Origin: CAZPAH01 sp964584495
Lineage (GTDB): Bacteria; Krumholzibacteriota; Krumholzibacteriia; Krumholzibacteriales; Krumholzibacteriaceae
Direction: 5' to 3'
NCBI GenBank assembly: GCA_964584495.1
Contig: CAZPAH010000151.1
Location: 1 to 6,109 of the forward strand
DNA length: 6,109 nt
Part shown: positions 5,657 to 6,109 of the stretch, one piece after another
Layout of the letters: each line of letters opens with the position of its first letter
Position numbering within the stretch: position 1 is the first letter of the stretch
The notes under the pieces: generated by a model
Seen by the model: the letters and a program-made list of their open reading frames with translations, nothing else
The model's database searches: none
Told to the model about the DNA's origin: nothing
Program-made: the position numbers and the translations under genes

Positions 5657-5723
5657 AAAAAGAAGGAGGCCGGGCTCTACATGTCGGGCCGCCTTCAACT
5701 CACCGGCCCGGAACCCGGCCTCC
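5657..5723 (-). terminator. Factor-independent terminator of the upstream minus-strand gene, with two alternative stems
   Basis: On the minus strand a GC-rich stem ends in TTCTTTTTAG. Two folds are possible. The local hairpin pairs 5687-5696 with 5662-5671 (GAAGGCGGCC with GGCCTCCTTC, one mismatch, 15-base loop), followed directly by five Ts. The nested fold pairs GGAGGCCGGG (5723..5714) with CCCGGCCTCC (5674..5665), ten perfect pairs, enclosing CGGGCCG (5710..5704) with CGGCCCG (5691..5685). Both end at the same T-run. It lies 35 bases after the stop of the partial gene at 5758 and separates that gene from the yhaM unit. Confidence 0.85.
5697..5711. repeat. 15-base direct repeat, copy 2 (inside the terminator)
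   Basis: Identical to 5567-5581, 130 bases away. Here the repeat supplies one arm of the inner terminator stem (5704-5710). After the repeat the minus strand continues GAAGGCGGCCCGACATG, which loosely resembles the ribosome-site-plus-start region that follows copy 1. Confidence 0.8.
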
Positions 5724-5757
5724 ACCGAGACCTGATATGACTCGATCAACGTGCCGC

Positions 5758-6109
5758 TTAACGCGTCACGGAAATTACCTCTCCGGCATACTTGAGATAC
5801 TCGAGTGTCGCCTTTCCCCCGATATTAGTCCTATCCCTGAAACTTCTCGGGAATAGCGCCGGGGAAGGAGCATCGCCATAGCTTAGTCCTCCATCGAAGT
5901 AGAGGTGCTCATTGATCAGTGCCTTGACCATGAGCTCCATATCGCTGCTCAAATCCTCGAGAATGAAACGGACCTTGGGAAGATTGACCATGTAAACCAT
6001 CTCAGGCTCGCCCTTGTAGTTCACCTCTTCGTAGGTGATCGTGGCCTGCGATACTCTGAACTTAGTGTCGTATATCTCCTTGAGCATTCGCGTGCTCGAA
6101 GTCAGGGTC
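5758..6109 (-). CDS. Unidentified protein, C-terminal part (runs off the window)
   Basis: The reading frame is open from the window edge to the TAA at 5760..5758, giving at least 116 residues. An ATG at 6087 exists, but the frame stays open upstream of it (…TLTSSTR before MLKEIYD) and no Shine-Dalgarno site precedes it, so I read this as the end of a longer protein. I do not recognise the family. Visible: an amphipathic, strand-rich stretch (FRVSQATITYEEVNYKGEPE, then MVYMVNLPKVRFILEDL), an acidic DLSSDMELMVKALINEHLYF segment, a Gly/Pro-rich middle (GGLSYGDAPSPALFPRSF) and a C-terminal VISVTR. No Cys and no membrane segment. Coding bias matches its neighbours and a good terminator follows, so it is probably real. 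Function unknown. Confidence 0.65.
   Translation of the reverse strand, partial: TLTSSTRMLKEIYDTKFRVSQATITYEEVNYKGEPEMVYMVNLPKVRFILEDLSSDMELMVKALINEHLYFDGGLSYGDAPSPALFPRSFRDRTNIGGKATLEYLKYAGEVISVTR

Overview
This is a bacterial chromosomal window of housekeeping genes around the start of an rRNA operon. The first ~50 bases are the reverse complement of the 5' end of a 16S rRNA gene, so the rRNA operon runs leftward out of the window. The phylum cannot be fixed from 50 rRNA bases. The visible 16S (…AATGAACGCTGGCGGCGTGGATT) is bacterial, and its GGCGTGGATT end recalls PVC-group sequences, but that is only a hint. The proteins are GC-rich in coding bias, use ATA and AGG codons freely, and most starts have strong GGAGG-type Shine-Dalgarno sites. 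A transpeptidase PBP plus alanine racemase indicates a peptidoglycan-making cell.

Layout. Positions 1-50 (minus) are the 16S 5' end. Positions 51 to about 352 (minus) are a full rRNA control region: two tandem TTGACA promoters with 17-base spacers, a boxB-like hairpin, a boxA antitermination site and a UUCG-capped hairpin. Positions 353-498 are the divergent control region of the rightward gene, with a TATAAT box and an inverted repeat in the presumed 5' UTR. Positions 499-2613 (plus) encode a class A penicillin-binding protein. Genes then converge: deoC (2696-3364), alr (3420-4583) and a yhaM-like exoribonuclease gene (4576-5553) all lie on the minus strand and form one apparent operon in the order yhaM-alr-deoC. 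A 200-base intergenic region (5554-5757) contains a factor-independent terminator for the gene to its right and a 15-base direct repeat. The last gene, 5758 to the window edge (minus), is the C-terminal part of an unrecognised protein.

How the parts fit. The PBP polymerises and cross-links peptidoglycan, and Alr supplies the D-alanine for the same wall, although the two genes are in separate convergent units. DeoC breaks down deoxyribose-5-phosphate and the YhaM-like protein degrades RNA 3'-5', so the minus-strand operon mixes nucleic-acid turnover with wall precursor supply. I found no mobile element, CRISPR array, tRNA, toxin-antitoxin pair or clear novel system. The points worth a second look are small: unusual residues in the PBP glycosyltransferase motif and in Alr, alternative RNA folds at two sites, the duplicated 15-mer, and the unidentified C-terminal ORF.
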